Positions 36,308 through 43,849 of a stretch of DNA of 44,819 nucleotides are shown piece after piece. Each line of letters opens with the position of its first letter. Within the stretch, counting starts at the first letter, position 1. The notes under the pieces are model-generated. The model was given only the letters and a program-made list of their open reading frames with translations, searched no databases and had not been told where the DNA came from. Both the position numbers and the translations under genes were made by a program. The stretch is from Chloroflexota bacterium (GTDB taxonomy: Bacteria > Chloroflexota > Anaerolineae > Aggregatilineales > Phototrophicaceae). The stretch is from the NCBI GenBank assembly GCA_011523705.1, contig WTGC01000117.1, forward strand, positions 1 to 44,819, in the 5' to 3' direction.

Positions 36308-36774
36308 GTGATCATCCTTTCAAATTGCAGTCACCTGTCTATACGGCGACCCGTGCCTTAGGTCTTATGTAGCGTTAAATCGGGACAGGTTCGCTTATAG
36401 TAGATGAAACGCCCTGCCCACAGGACAGGACGCGCAGCGATTCATCTGCAACCTAACTTGCTCGTATTCTATAGGAAATCCGCAAAATGCACAAATTCGC
36501 TTATGTACAGCATGTATTCAAGTCGCGCTTTTTTCACTCTGCGCCGCGATGTTAGCCTCAATCCTTCATTATTTGCGACAGTCAATTCGCTTCATTCTTA
36601 TACAGTAATTGGCGAATGTCAATCGCTAAGGGCTAGCCGCACTGACGGCGGAGTGAATTATGATGATGGCGCACGAGGAAATCGCAATAATGAAAGTCGC
36701 CGCAAGCCTTCATGAATCGTGTCAATGTCTGCGTGGTCATTTCAGGCTTGCATCAATCTATTGGCGGCCGTCTA
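36308..36774. other. Non-coding spacer between greA and the hydroxyacid dehydrogenase gene
   Basis: 467 bp, noticeably more AT-rich in 36460-36640 than its surroundings. Short palindromic pieces such as TACA-gca-TGTA (near 36515) and AATTCGC/GCGAAT occur. No convincing gene, tRNA or promoter was found; a small ATG frame at 36404 has no coding character. The greA leader must begin here. A small RNA cannot be excluded. Confidence 0.5.
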
Positions 36775-37755
36775 TCAGCTGTTGTCGTAGACTTCCGGGT
36801 TGACGCAGGTGGGGAGCCGCTCGCCGCGCAGACCGGCGATCACATTGTCCACCGCCATCTCCGCCATTTTTGTGCGCGTGGCCACGCTGGCGCTGGCGAT
36901 ATGAGGCACGATCAGGCAATTGTCCAGCGTCAGCAGCGGGTCGTCCAGCGGGATCGGTTCGGGATCGGTGACGTCAAGCCCGGCGGCGAGGATTTGACCA
37001 TCTCGCAAGGCGGCGTAAAGCGCCTGGGGATCGACCACGCTGCCGCGCGCGGTATTGATCAAAATCGCCGTCGACTTCATCAGCGCCAACTCGCGCTCGC
37101 TGATCATGTGATGCGTCTCATCGGTGAGCGGCACGTGCATGCTGACGAAGTCGCTCTGCGCCAGCAAATCGTCCAGGCTGACTTTCTCCCCGCCGAGCTG
37201 GCGGATTTCTTCTTCCGTTTCCAGGCTGTTGACCAGGAGGCGCATGTTGAAGCCTTTGGCGCGGCAGGCGACGGCGGCGCCGATTCTTCCGCTGCCGATA
37301 ATGCCCAAGGTGGCGCCAAACACGTCTTGCCCGGCCAACACCGTCGGATGCCAGGTCTGCCACTTGCCATCCTGGACGTATTGCCGCCCTTCCGGAATGC
37401 GCCGCGCGACCGCCATCAACAGGGCGAAGGCGAAATCGGCGGTGGTTTCGTTCAAGACGCCGGGTGTATTTCCCACCGGGATGCCGCGTTGGCTGGCGGC
37501 GGCGATATCGATATTGTCGAATCCCACCGCCATGTTGCTAATGACTTTGAGCTTCGGTCCGGCGTCTATGAGTTGTGGGTCAATGCGGTCGGTCAGCAGG
37601 CAAAGCAGACCGGCGAGCTCGGGCATCTTGCCGTAAATGATCTTATAGTCGGGCGGCAGGAAATCTACCCAAATCTCCAAATCGCAATGCTGCGCCAACC
37701 GTTCCAGAGTCGCCCCTGGCATTTGACGGGTGGCGAATACCTTGTCTCTGCTCAT
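36775..37755 (-). CDS. D-isomer-specific 2-hydroxyacid dehydrogenase (glyoxylate/hydroxypyruvate reductase type)
   Basis: 326-residue NAD(P)H-dependent dehydrogenase. Rossmann motif GIIGSGRIG (152-159 region), substrate-binding AVGFDNID and [14 protein letters not shown], and the catalytic triad Arg237 (NTARGSVVD), Glu266 (DVTDPEP) and His285 (VPHIAS). The closest family is glyoxylate reductase GyaR, with no ACT domain, so serine-pathway 3-phosphoglycerate dehydrogenase is less likely. ATG at 37755 with AGGAG upstream. Stands alone between the spacer and the kinase-like gene. Confidence 0.9.
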   Translation of the reverse strand: MSRDKVFATRQMPGATLERLAQHCDLEIWVDFLPPDYKIIYGKMPELAGLLCLLTDRIDPQLIDAGPKLKVISNMAVGFDNIDIAAASQRGIPVGNTPGVLNETTADFAFALLMAVARRIPEGRQYVQDGKWQTWHPTVLAGQDVFGATLGIIGSGRIGAAVACRAKGFNMRLLVNSLETEEEIRQLGGEKVSLDDLLAQSDFVSMHVPLTDETHHMISERELALMKSTAILINTARGSVVDPQALYAALRDGQILAAGLDVTDPEPIPLDDPLLTLDNCLIVPHIASASVATRTKMAEMAVDNVIAGLRGERLPTCVNPEVYDNS

Positions 37756-37890
37756 TGTTGCGCTCCTGGTGCTTTAGCCGCGCGCGATTATAGCGCAGAT
37801 TCGCGTCAACGGAAAATCATTGCGGCGCGTTCAGCTTGCTTCGGCCGGCTTGGACCGACAAGGACAATTGCAAGCAGGGCTTGCTTGCGA

Positions 37891-38721
37891 TCAGGGGACG
37901 GCTTCCAGCGATACTTTGACAAGGGCGCCGCGGTTTGGCGCGCTTCCAATGGCGATTTTGCCGCCGCTGCCTTCGATGTATGCTTTGGCCAGGTGCAAGC
38001 CCAGTCCCAGACCCGGGTTATCGGCCGAGGCTTGCCAGAAGGGGAGGAAGGCCGACGCCTTGTCAGCCAGCCGAAAGCCCCGGCCGCGATCGCGAATGGT
38101 AAAGTCAACGCGGTAACCGAAGTCTTGCGTTTGGATGCTGACCGTCTCGACGCCGCTGTGTCGCCGCACATTGCGCGCCAATTCGGCAAAGGCAAGCGTG
38201 ATATAAGTTTCATCGCCGATGACGAGAAAGCGCGCCGGCGGCTCTTCCAACTGCATATTCTTGAGGACCGATTTCATTCGCTGAATCAGAACGGCGCCAT
38301 CAAACTCATCGCTGGCAAATTCGAGCATGTCATGCTGCAGCAGCGAATAATGCCAGATATTGGACATCATCTGCTCAATGAACAGCGCGGTTTCATTCAC
38401 GTGTTCAATGACTCGATGCTGTTCATCGCTAAGGTCTCCATCAAAGCCGGCGGCGAGGTTGCCCAGCGTCTGCTTGATCGGATCATTAAGCGCGTTGAAG
38501 CGCTCGAGGACGGCCGGGCGGGTGGCCGCGTGCTCAATGCCCAGCGAGGTGATGACATCCATGACCAGGGTATGCAAGCCCCAGCAATAGGCGTGAATTC
38601 TTTTGAAGCACTCGCGCTGGTCGCCGGTTGTCGCGCCGAATTCAGTACGCATCAACGATTCCATGAGCGAGATGATATCGCTGACCGGGTCAAGCAGTTT
38701 ACTATAGGTAATGTTTGGCAC
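37891..38721 (-). CDS. Histidine-kinase-like ATPase with degenerate phospho-acceptor site
   Basis: 276 residues, soluble. The C-terminal half is a clear HATPase_c domain: N box ELARNVRRH (Asn184), G1 DRGRGF (211-216), G2 GLGLGLHLAKAYIEGSGGK (237-255). The preceding helical hairpin (about 70-135) is shaped like HisKA, with FNALNDPIKQTLG at the place of the usual SHELRTPL-type box, so Asn76 stands where the phosphorylated His would be. A similar helix pair at 5-60 (SKLLDPVSDII) may be a second copy. No membrane segments and no response regulator nearby. GTG start at 38721. It may signal by ATP-dependent conformation or be an anti-sigma-type kinase. Confidence 0.75.
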   Translation of the reverse strand: MPNITYSKLLDPVSDIISLMESLMRTEFGATTGDQRECFKRIHAYCWGLHTLVMDVITSLGIEHAATRPAVLERFNALNDPIKQTLGNLAAGFDGDLSDEQHRVIEHVNETALFIEQMMSNIWHYSLLQHDMLEFASDEFDGAVLIQRMKSVLKNMQLEEPPARFLVIGDETYITLAFAELARNVRRHSGVETVSIQTQDFGYRVDFTIRDRGRGFRLADKASAFLPFWQASADNPGLGLGLHLAKAYIEGSGGKIAIGSAPNRGALVKVSLEAVP

Positions 38722-38870
38722 GCTGGAACGCTCGGACTCTATACCTTATACAAGTATAGCAGATGAAAGCCAGCCGTCGCGCGATTGCGGGAAAAACGAG
38801 GGTGGTGACACTAGCGAAATGCTTGCAGCGCTGCGGCTCGTAAACGGGCCATCCAGCCCGGCCGTCAGAC

Positions 38871-38908
38871 AAAACGAAGCAGCCGGCGTACATCCAGCTG
38901 CTTCGTTT
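38871..38908 (-). terminator. Intrinsic terminator of rplJ-rplL
   Basis: A perfect 12-bp stem, AAACGAAGCAGC (38872-38883) against GCTGCTTCGTTT (38897-38908), ends on the minus strand with TTTTG. It starts 57 bp after the rplL stop. Confidence 0.85.
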
Positions 38909-38964
38909 GCATTGCTACAGATGCCCGCGCGAGCCGAAGTGTTGCGCGCGACATCAGATCAAAT

Positions 38965-39354
38965 CTACTTGAGTTCGACGACGGCGCCGGCTTCTTCCAG
39001 CTTGGATTTACCGTCTTCAGCCAAGTCCTTGCTGACTTCCTCCAGCACGGTTGCCGGGGCCGATTCGACCAGTTCCTTTGCCTCTTTCAAGCCGAGCGGC
39101 GTGATGCCGCGGATCGCCTTGATGACGTTGATCTTCTTGGGTCCGATCTCCTTGAGCACCAAGTCGAATTCGGTCTTTTCTTCTTCTGGCTCGGCATCGG
39201 CGACAGCGCCGACCGCGCCGGGCGCCATCATCATCATGCCGCCGCCAGCCGCCGCTTCGACGCCCCAAGCGTCTTCCAGCTTCTTCTTCAGGTCAGCCGC
39301 TTCAAGGATGGTCAAAGCGCTGAGGTCCTCTACCAATTTGTCCAGGTCAGCCAT
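38965..39354 (-). CDS. rplL: 50S ribosomal protein L7/L12
   Basis: 129 residues: N-terminal dimerisation domain ([20 protein letters not shown], broken by family-typical helices), an Ala/Gly/Met hinge around 36-55, and the C-terminal factor-binding domain with [20 protein letters not shown] split at 58-90 and [13 protein letters not shown] turn. It recruits EF-G and EF-Tu to the ribosomal stalk. The ATG at 39354 has AAAGGGA 6 nt upstream; an in-frame ATG at 39381 adds nine non-homologous residues. Second gene of the rplJ operon. Confidence 0.97.
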   Translation of the reverse strand: MADLDKLVEDLSALTILEAADLKKKLEDAWGVEAAAGGGMMMMAPGAVGAVADAEPEEEKTEFDLVLKEIGPKKINVIKAIRGITPLGLKEAKELVESAPATVLEEVSKDLAEDGKSKLEEAGAVVELK

Positions 39355-39438
39355 TGTTTGTCCCTTTCTTGAGGTATTCATTTTGAGCGGGGCCTTCGTT
39401 TGGCAATTGCGCGCCGCTCGATTATGCGTTCATTAAGA

Positions 39439-39990
39439 TTATGCGCTGGCGCCAGCGGCTTCTTCGTTTTTGTCCAAGTAGGCTTGCAGGACGTTGACGA
39501 CGCCGCCAGTCGCCTGATGCAAGACGTTGACGACGCCTTGCGCTGGCGAAATCACCAAGCCCGCCAGCTGCGCGCGCAATTCATCCAGCGTCGGCAGCTT
39601 CGATATGGCGTCGACTTGTTGGGCATCCAGCAGATCGCCGGTCATGATGCCGCCCGTCACCTGCATCTTCTCGGCGAAATCTTGATCTTCAATGTGCTTC
39701 AGCAAGGCTTTGGAGACGCCGGGCATATTGTCGCGCCCGAAGATGATGGCGATCGGTCCGACCAGCAAGTCATCCGGCACGATCCAATCGGCAGTCTCCA
39801 GCGCTTTTCGCATCAGCGTGTTCTTGGCCACGATATATTGGCCGTTTTGCTCGCGAATGGTGTTCCGCAACCCTTGAATTTGCGATACGCTCAAGCCTTG
39901 CGTCTTCACGATGATGAAGCCGTCGCACTCCTTCAGCATATCGACATAGTCGCTGACGAGTTCCTGCTTGCGCTCTCTTGATATTGGCAA
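39439..39990 (-). CDS. rplJ: 50S ribosomal protein L10
   Basis: 183 residues, the base of the L7/L12 stalk. Family motifs: an N-terminal KQELVSDYVDML helix, IVAKNTLMRKAL, and the C-terminal helix binding L12 dimers (residues about 140-180). The start is a TTG at 39990 with AAAGGAG 6 nt upstream. It is preceded by an L10 leader RNA and a strong promoter. rplK and rplA, the usual upstream neighbours, are not adjacent; a divergent MEMO-like gene is there instead. Confidence 0.96.
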   Translation of the reverse strand: MPISRERKQELVSDYVDMLKECDGFIIVKTQGLSVSQIQGLRNTIREQNGQYIVAKNTLMRKALETADWIVPDDLLVGPIAIIFGRDNMPGVSKALLKHIEDQDFAEKMQVTGGIMTGDLLDAQQVDAISKLPTLDELRAQLAGLVISPAQGVVNVLHQATGGVVNVLQAYLDKNEEAAGASA

Positions 39991-40015
39991 GTGACGCTCC
40001 TTTCCTGTTCGGCCA

Positions 40016-40070
40016 CGGGTCGCGACTTCGCTGCGCCTAACACCTGCGGCTAAAACAAATAAGCGACCCG
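40016..40070 (-). promoter_or_regulatory. Long stem in the rplJ leader, near the ribosome site
   Basis: CGGGTCGC at 40016-40023 pairs with GCGACCCG at 40063-40070, ending 25 nt before the rplJ start. It may form the expression platform that L10 binding influences, though no T-run follows. Confidence 0.45.
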
Positions 40071-40128
40071 TTTATCGAGGTCGCCCGAGAGATCAGTCAA
40101 ACGAGGATGTCTGAAGGTCTTGGCGCGT

Positions 40129-40173
40129 CCCTCGGCAGGGAATTAAGGGCCGATGCCCACCTGCTGTCTACGG
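40129..40173 (-). ncRNA. L10 leader RNA (autoregulatory L10-binding element)
   Basis: On the minus strand the sequence reads GTAGACAGCAGGTGGGCA, then CCTTAATTCCCTGCCGAGGG, which is the conserved L10 leader pattern (GACAGCAGG..., ...CTTAATTCCTGCCGAGG). It lies in the 210-nt leader of rplJ. In other bacteria L10 or the L10-L12 complex binds here to repress its own operon. Confidence 0.88.
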
Positions 40174-40207
40174 TTTGCGTCGCTATGCGGTTGATAGCCG
40201 ATGAAAG

Positions 40208-40235
40208 ATTGTAGGGGATTCGCCGCTGCTGTCAA
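40208..40235 (-). promoter_or_regulatory. Strong sigma70-type promoter of rplJ-rplL
   Basis: On the minus strand TTGACA (40235-40230), a 16-nt spacer and TACAAT (40213-40208). Transcription would start near 40201, upstream of the L10 leader element. Confidence 0.85.
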
Positions 40236-40316
40236 GGCTGAATCTATTGAGTTGACGGCGGCTGGCCGATAGGCTACAAATGAACGGACTGAACACTTGC
40301 CAGGGATGGACCGATT

Positions 40317-41201
40317 ATGGAATTGGATCGCGATGCCTTGCAGAAAAAAGTGCAGGAGCTCTACGCCCGTGAACATGCCGAGCTGGGCGAGCGGGGCACG
40401 CTGGAACATTTGGAACGCGGGCGAGAATGGCAGCTGGCGAACACATTAACCGCGGGCGGAGTACTGGTCTTCCCGCATGCGAGCGTCCACGACTGCGGAT
40501 ATCAGATCGCAGCTTGCGTACAGGCGGCGCTCGACAGTGGCGCGGACAAAGTGGTCGTGCTTAGCGTGCTCCACGCCTTTACGGCAGCGATGGAGGCGGC
40601 GCGTGTGGCGGTCGCTGCGGGCGAAGACCCGGCCGCATTCGAATTCTGGGGCATTCAAGGTCCGGGCATCAATGGTCGGCAAGAATGGCGGGGCGACCAT
40701 GCTCTGATTAGCTGGCGTCATTTTTGGCGCGCGGAGCTAAGGCGGCGCGGCATCGCCGAGGAGGAGGCGCCGCGGGTCTACGAGCGCTATCCTTATTTGG
40801 CGGGCGGGCGGCCACAGGTTCTGCCCGGCATCGACGAGTTGGCGCGACTGATGGAAGGCGCCGCCGTCGTTTCCACGGCGGATCCCTTCCATCACGGCAT
40901 CGGCTATGGAGACGCGCCGGAAGCAAGCTACGATCACGATGAATTGGGCATGGCGCATGCGCGGTCGGTCATCGAGAGCGGCATCAGCCTGCTGGAGAAT
41001 GGCGACTATTGGGCGTACAACCAGCACTGCGTCGAGGCGAAGAGCGATGCGCGCGACACTGGGCAGGTGTATCGTTATCTGCGCGGTCCCATGTCGGGTG
41101 CAGTTCTGGACATCAGCTACACCGACTCATCTGAACTATATGACCAGCCGAAGCCGACCTGGGTGGCCGGCGCCTTGATCGAGTGGACACTGAATATGTA
41201 G
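40317..41201 (+). CDS. MEMO/AmmeMemoRadiSam system protein B-like protein
   Basis: 294 residues related to the MEMO1 family, which shares a fold with class III extradiol dioxygenases. Candidate metal and active-site residues fall in place: His54 (GGVLVFPHAS), His86 (VLSVLHAF), Asp189-His192 (STADPFHHGIGYG) and Cys238 (NQHCVEA); human MEMO1 uses His49, His81, Asp189/His192 and Cys244. Neither the AMMECR1 nor the radical-SAM partner gene is next to it. ATG at 40317 with AGGGA 9 nt upstream, divergent from rplJ. A dioxygenase-like enzyme is the alternative reading. Confidence 0.6.
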   Translation: MELDRDALQKKVQELYAREHAELGERGTLEHLERGREWQLANTLTAGGVLVFPHASVHDCGYQIAACVQAALDSGADKVVVLSVLHAFTAAMEAARVAVAAGEDPAAFEFWGIQGPGINGRQEWRGDHALISWRHFWRAELRRRGIAEEEAPRVYERYPYLAGGRPQVLPGIDELARLMEGAAVVSTADPFHHGIGYGDAPEASYDHDELGMAHARSVIESGISLLENGDYWAYNQHCVEAKSDARDTGQVYRYLRGPMSGAVLDISYTDSSELYDQPKPTWVAGALIEWTLNM

Positions 41202-41218
41202 ACAAGCGCGCGACACAG

Positions 41219-41432
41219 CCGCCGCCCACGCAGAATACCTTGCGTGTTGTTGTGCAAATGGAATACTGCGGGCGAGTCACCGCCGGCGGTCAGTGTCTAC
41301 GCGACCTCGCCCCTACGGATCTTATTCAAAGCGCAAACGTGTAGGGGCGTTTGAACCGCAGTGTCGGCGGTCAGTGTCTACGCGACCTACGCGCGGCGCT
41401 GTAACGACCTCTTTCAACGTGCGGCGTAAACA
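41219..41432. repeat. Composite interspersed repeat, copy B (214 bp), inverted relative to copy A
   Basis: Reverse complement matches 24854-25046. It is 21 bp longer because a 24-bp unit CGGCGGTCAGTGTCTACGCG(ACCT) occurs twice here (41284-41307 and 41365-41388). The middle has CGCCCCTAC (41308-41316) and GTAGGGGCG (41341-41349). It fills the spacer between the MEMO-like and translin genes. Confidence 0.88.
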
Positions 41433-41460
41433 GGAGAGACGCTTCTCAGCTCCCTTTTCG

Positions 41461-42144
41461 CTAGCGTTCGCTGGCGGCTTCTACCTGGCTTTCGAAGCGT
41501 TTGAGCGCGTCTTGCAGCTTTTGTTGGCGCAGGCTTTGGGTCAGATCGCCGCGGGTGCGCTCGAGTACGCTACGCACGACATCCGTCTGCCGGCGCAGGC
41601 CATGGGTCAGCGCGTCGGGGAAATCAAAGGTGACCAACTGGTCGTAGATGGCGTCCATCACCATGAGCAGGCGCTCGGCCTCGGCGCTGTGGTCTTCGTC
41701 TGTCCGCATGATGTCGAGGATGAATCGACGCTGCTCAGTGGCGGCCTCGCCCAAGCCTTTGAGGTAGGTCGAGCTCGGGATATCGAGGTCTGCGGCTGAT
41801 GGGAGCGCTTGACCGGCGATGATCGCGCGGGTGATGAAAGCTTCGGCGACTTCTTTCAGCGCGTCTTGCGTGTAGCCGGTGTGATAGAGATCGGGGTAGT
41901 CGCTGACGACAGATTTCAGCGCGGCGGCGCCGGCGGAGACTTCTTCCAGCTTGGCGTCGGCGCCGTCCCAGTCTCGCCGGTGGATCGCGCGGATGCTCTC
42001 GGAACAATGGCGGATGAGTTGGCGAGAGAGCACAATCGCCTGGTCGCGCGCGGCATTGCGGCGCTCAAGGTCTTCGCGCAAGGCGCTGCAGATTTCGCTT
42101 AGTCCGTTCGCGTCTTCATCTTCGTTGGAACGTTTTTCTGTCAT
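41461..42144 (-). CDS. Translin family protein
   Basis: 227 residues, nearly all helical, matching translin/TRAX: RDQAIVLSRQLIRHCSESIRAIH (N-terminal helix, shown in part), YPDLYHTGYTQDALKEVAEA, PSSTYLKGLGEAATEQRRFILDIM, AERLLMVMDAIYDQL and DFPDALTHGLRRQTDVVRSVLERTRG. Translins form octamers binding single-stranded RNA or DNA, and TRAX subunits are RNases that use acidic residues. The conserved YL.GL and LRR...DV.R...E.TRG blocks make the family firm. Translins are well known from eukaryotes and archaea and less studied in bacteria. ATG start at 42144. Nucleic acid target unknown. Confidence 0.88.
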   Translation of the reverse strand: MTEKRSNEDEDANGLSEICSALREDLERRNAARDQAIVLSRQLIRHCSESIRAIHRRDWDGADAKLEEVSAGAAALKSVVSDYPDLYHTGYTQDALKEVAEAFITRAIIAGQALPSAADLDIPSSTYLKGLGEAATEQRRFILDIMRTDEDHSAEAERLLMVMDAIYDQLVTFDFPDALTHGLRRQTDVVRSVLERTRGDLTQSLRQQKLQDALKRFESQVEAASER

Positions 42145-42309
42145 TTTGGCCTCGTCGCCCAGCGATTATCGCGCCATTATAACCGATGTGCGGGGACGAC
42201 TATAGGCGATGCTCGCCCCCGACGACCGCTGGATTTCGACTGCCCGTAGGCTGGCCATTAGAGTATGCTATTTGGCGAGAATTCAACGTAAGCGACGAGG
42301 AAGCGCGCG

Positions 42310-42630
42310 ATGCCGACTTACATTTATCGAATTCAGCCGGTGCGGCCGGAGATGCTATCCGAGGGAGCGACAGCCGAAGAAGAGCGAATCGCCGGCGAGC
42401 ACTTCGAATATCTCAAGCGTCTAATGTCTGAAGGGGTCTTGATACTGGCCGGGCGCACCCTGAACAGCGATTATTCCGCCTTTGGCATCGCGATCTTTGA
42501 GGCGCGCGATGACGCCCACATGCGCGAGATCACAGCGTGCGATCCTGGTGTGGCGCAGAAGCTGTTTCGCGCTGAGTGGTTCCCTTATCGCATCGCGCTG
42601 CATGCGCCGGAAAACAGCGCGAAAGAATAG
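42310..42630 (+). CDS. YciI-like protein
   Basis: 106-residue ferredoxin-like-fold protein of the YciI family (dimeric alpha-beta barrel). Seen are FEYLKRLMSEGVLILAGRT, the acidic EARDDAHMREI stretch and the AEWFPYRIA strand near the end, as in the family. The enzymatic role is poorly defined; some members act on chlorinated muconolactones. ATG at 42310 with GAGGA 8 nt upstream. The Nudix gene follows after 3 bp, so the two are co-transcribed. Confidence 0.8.
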   Translation: MPTYIYRIQPVRPEMLSEGATAEEERIAGEHFEYLKRLMSEGVLILAGRTLNSDYSAFGIAIFEARDDAHMREITACDPGVAQKLFRAEWFPYRIALHAPENSAKE

Positions 42631-42633
42631 CTG

Positions 42634-43086
42634 ATGTCGGATTTGCATCCACGGCATATTGTTGCCGCCAGCGCGCTGATACGAAACGACAAGGGCGAGA
42701 TCGCGCTGGTAAAAGCCGAGCGCCGCGGCTGGGAACTGCCCGGCGGGCAGATCGAAGTGGGCGAAACGCTGCCGGCTGGTCTTCAGCGGGAAATCTTCGA
42801 AGAATGTGGCATCGAAGTCGAGTTGGGTCGGCTTTTGCATGTTCGCAGCAATTTGAGCGCTTCGATCGTGGTCTTCTTGTTTCAGGCAACTTATGTCAGC
42901 GGTGAGTTACGGCCCAGCGACGAGACGCCGCAGGTCCGCTGGGCTGATTCCGAAACCGCGCTCCGATTGATTAAGCATCCTGCTTTGCAACTGAACTTGC
43001 GCGCGCTGCTGCAGGAAGACGCGCAAGTTCGCTACGACGCTTACCAAACCGATCCCTTTGTCCTGGTAGAGACGCGCGCGATTTAG
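42634..43086 (+). CDS. Nudix hydrolase
   Basis: 150-residue hydrolase of nucleoside diphosphate-linked substrates. The Nudix box runs from residue 37 to 60, GGQIEVGE(x7)REIFEECGI, with the metal-binding REIFEE glutamates present. The N-terminal strands (RHIVAASALIRND) and the WELPGG loop are typical of small MutT-like members. ATG 3 bp after the YciI gene; the stop overlaps that of rsmG by 4 nt in convergent orientation. Substrate not deducible. Confidence 0.92.
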   Translation: MSDLHPRHIVAASALIRNDKGEIALVKAERRGWELPGGQIEVGETLPAGLQREIFEECGIEVELGRLLHVRSNLSASIVVFLFQATYVSGELRPSDETPQVRWADSETALRLIKHPALQLNLRALLQEDAQVRYDAYQTDPFVLVETRAI

Positions 43087-43805
43087 AGAAGGGGCTGGCG
43101 AGAAGGCGTGCCGGCTTTACGCGGGTATCGCTTTGGCGTCGCCTTTATCTTGTCGATGACGATGAGGTAGCGCGGATGATCCAGCGTGGGCAGCCTGACT
43201 TCTTCAATGGCGAATAGCTCGCCACCAAGCGCGTCAATCGCCTTGGCGGCGGCATTCGATTCATCAAAGGCGGCGGCGCCCTTCATGGCGATCACTTGTC
43301 CGCCCAACTTGCAGAGGGGCAAGCTATATTCCAACAAGACGGGAAGGCGAGCGACGGCGCGGGCGACAACGATGTCGTAGGCTTGGCGGTGGAAACGCTC
43401 TCGGCCCGCATCTTCGGCGCGCGCGTGTAAGGTGCGGACATTGTCCAAGCCAAGCGACTCGGCGGCGTGATCAATGAAGTGAAGTTTCTTCGCGGTCGAA
43501 TCCATCAGCGTGGCCCGCATTTGCGGGAAAGCGATCGCCATAGGCAAGCCAGGAAAGCCGGCGCCGGCACCGACGTCGATCAGGTGCAGGCCGTCGACTT
43601 GTGGCAGGACTCGCTTGAGGGTCAGCGCGTCCAGATAATGCTTGATCGCAATCTCCCCTGGATCGGTGATGGCGGTCAGATTCATCCGCTCATTCCAGGT
43701 CAGCAGGAGTTGTGTCAAGCGTTCGAACTGAAGAAGCTGCTCGTCAGACAGTTCGATATCGAGCAGCGCCGCGGCGTATGTGGCGAAGGGCGACCAGTCA
43801 ATCAA
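43083..43805 (-). CDS. rsmG: 16S rRNA (guanine527-N7) methyltransferase RsmG
   Basis: 240 residues. SAM-binding motif LIDVGAGAGFPGLP (75-88), N-terminal WNERMNLTAI motif (37-46), TLMDSTAKKLHF, and a VARAVARL segment (motif IV). Methylates G527 of 16S rRNA in the decoding region. The gene begins with TTG at 43805, the only start available near the homologous N-terminus; the ribosome site is weak. The usual mnmG, parA and parB neighbours are absent. Confidence 0.94.
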   Translation of the reverse strand: MIDWSPFATYAAALLDIELSDEQLLQFERLTQLLLTWNERMNLTAITDPGEIAIKHYLDALTLKRVLPQVDGLHLIDVGAGAGFPGLPMAIAFPQMRATLMDSTAKKLHFIDHAAESLGLDNVRTLHARAEDAGRERFHRQAYDIVVARAVARLPVLLEYSLPLCKLGGQVIAMKGAAAFDESNAAAKAIDALGGELFAIEEVRLPTLDHPRYLIVIDKIKATPKRYPRKAGTPSRQPLL

Positions 43806-43849
43806 GGCGGACGATGTCTAGGGATGACTACGAAGCCGTAGGCAGTGGC

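Noticed and set aside
36404..36715. Small 103-codon frame in the spacer after greA
   Set aside because: No ribosome site, no homology and composition unlike the neighbouring genes.
36712..38766. 684-codon plus-strand frame opposite the dehydrogenase and kinase-like genes
   Set aside because: Shadow of two genes with clear catalytic motifs on the minus strand; low-complexity composition and no homology to known families.
41293..41799. Plus-strand frame covering repeat copy B and the end of the translin gene
   Set aside because: Its first third is repeat DNA and the rest is antisense to translin.
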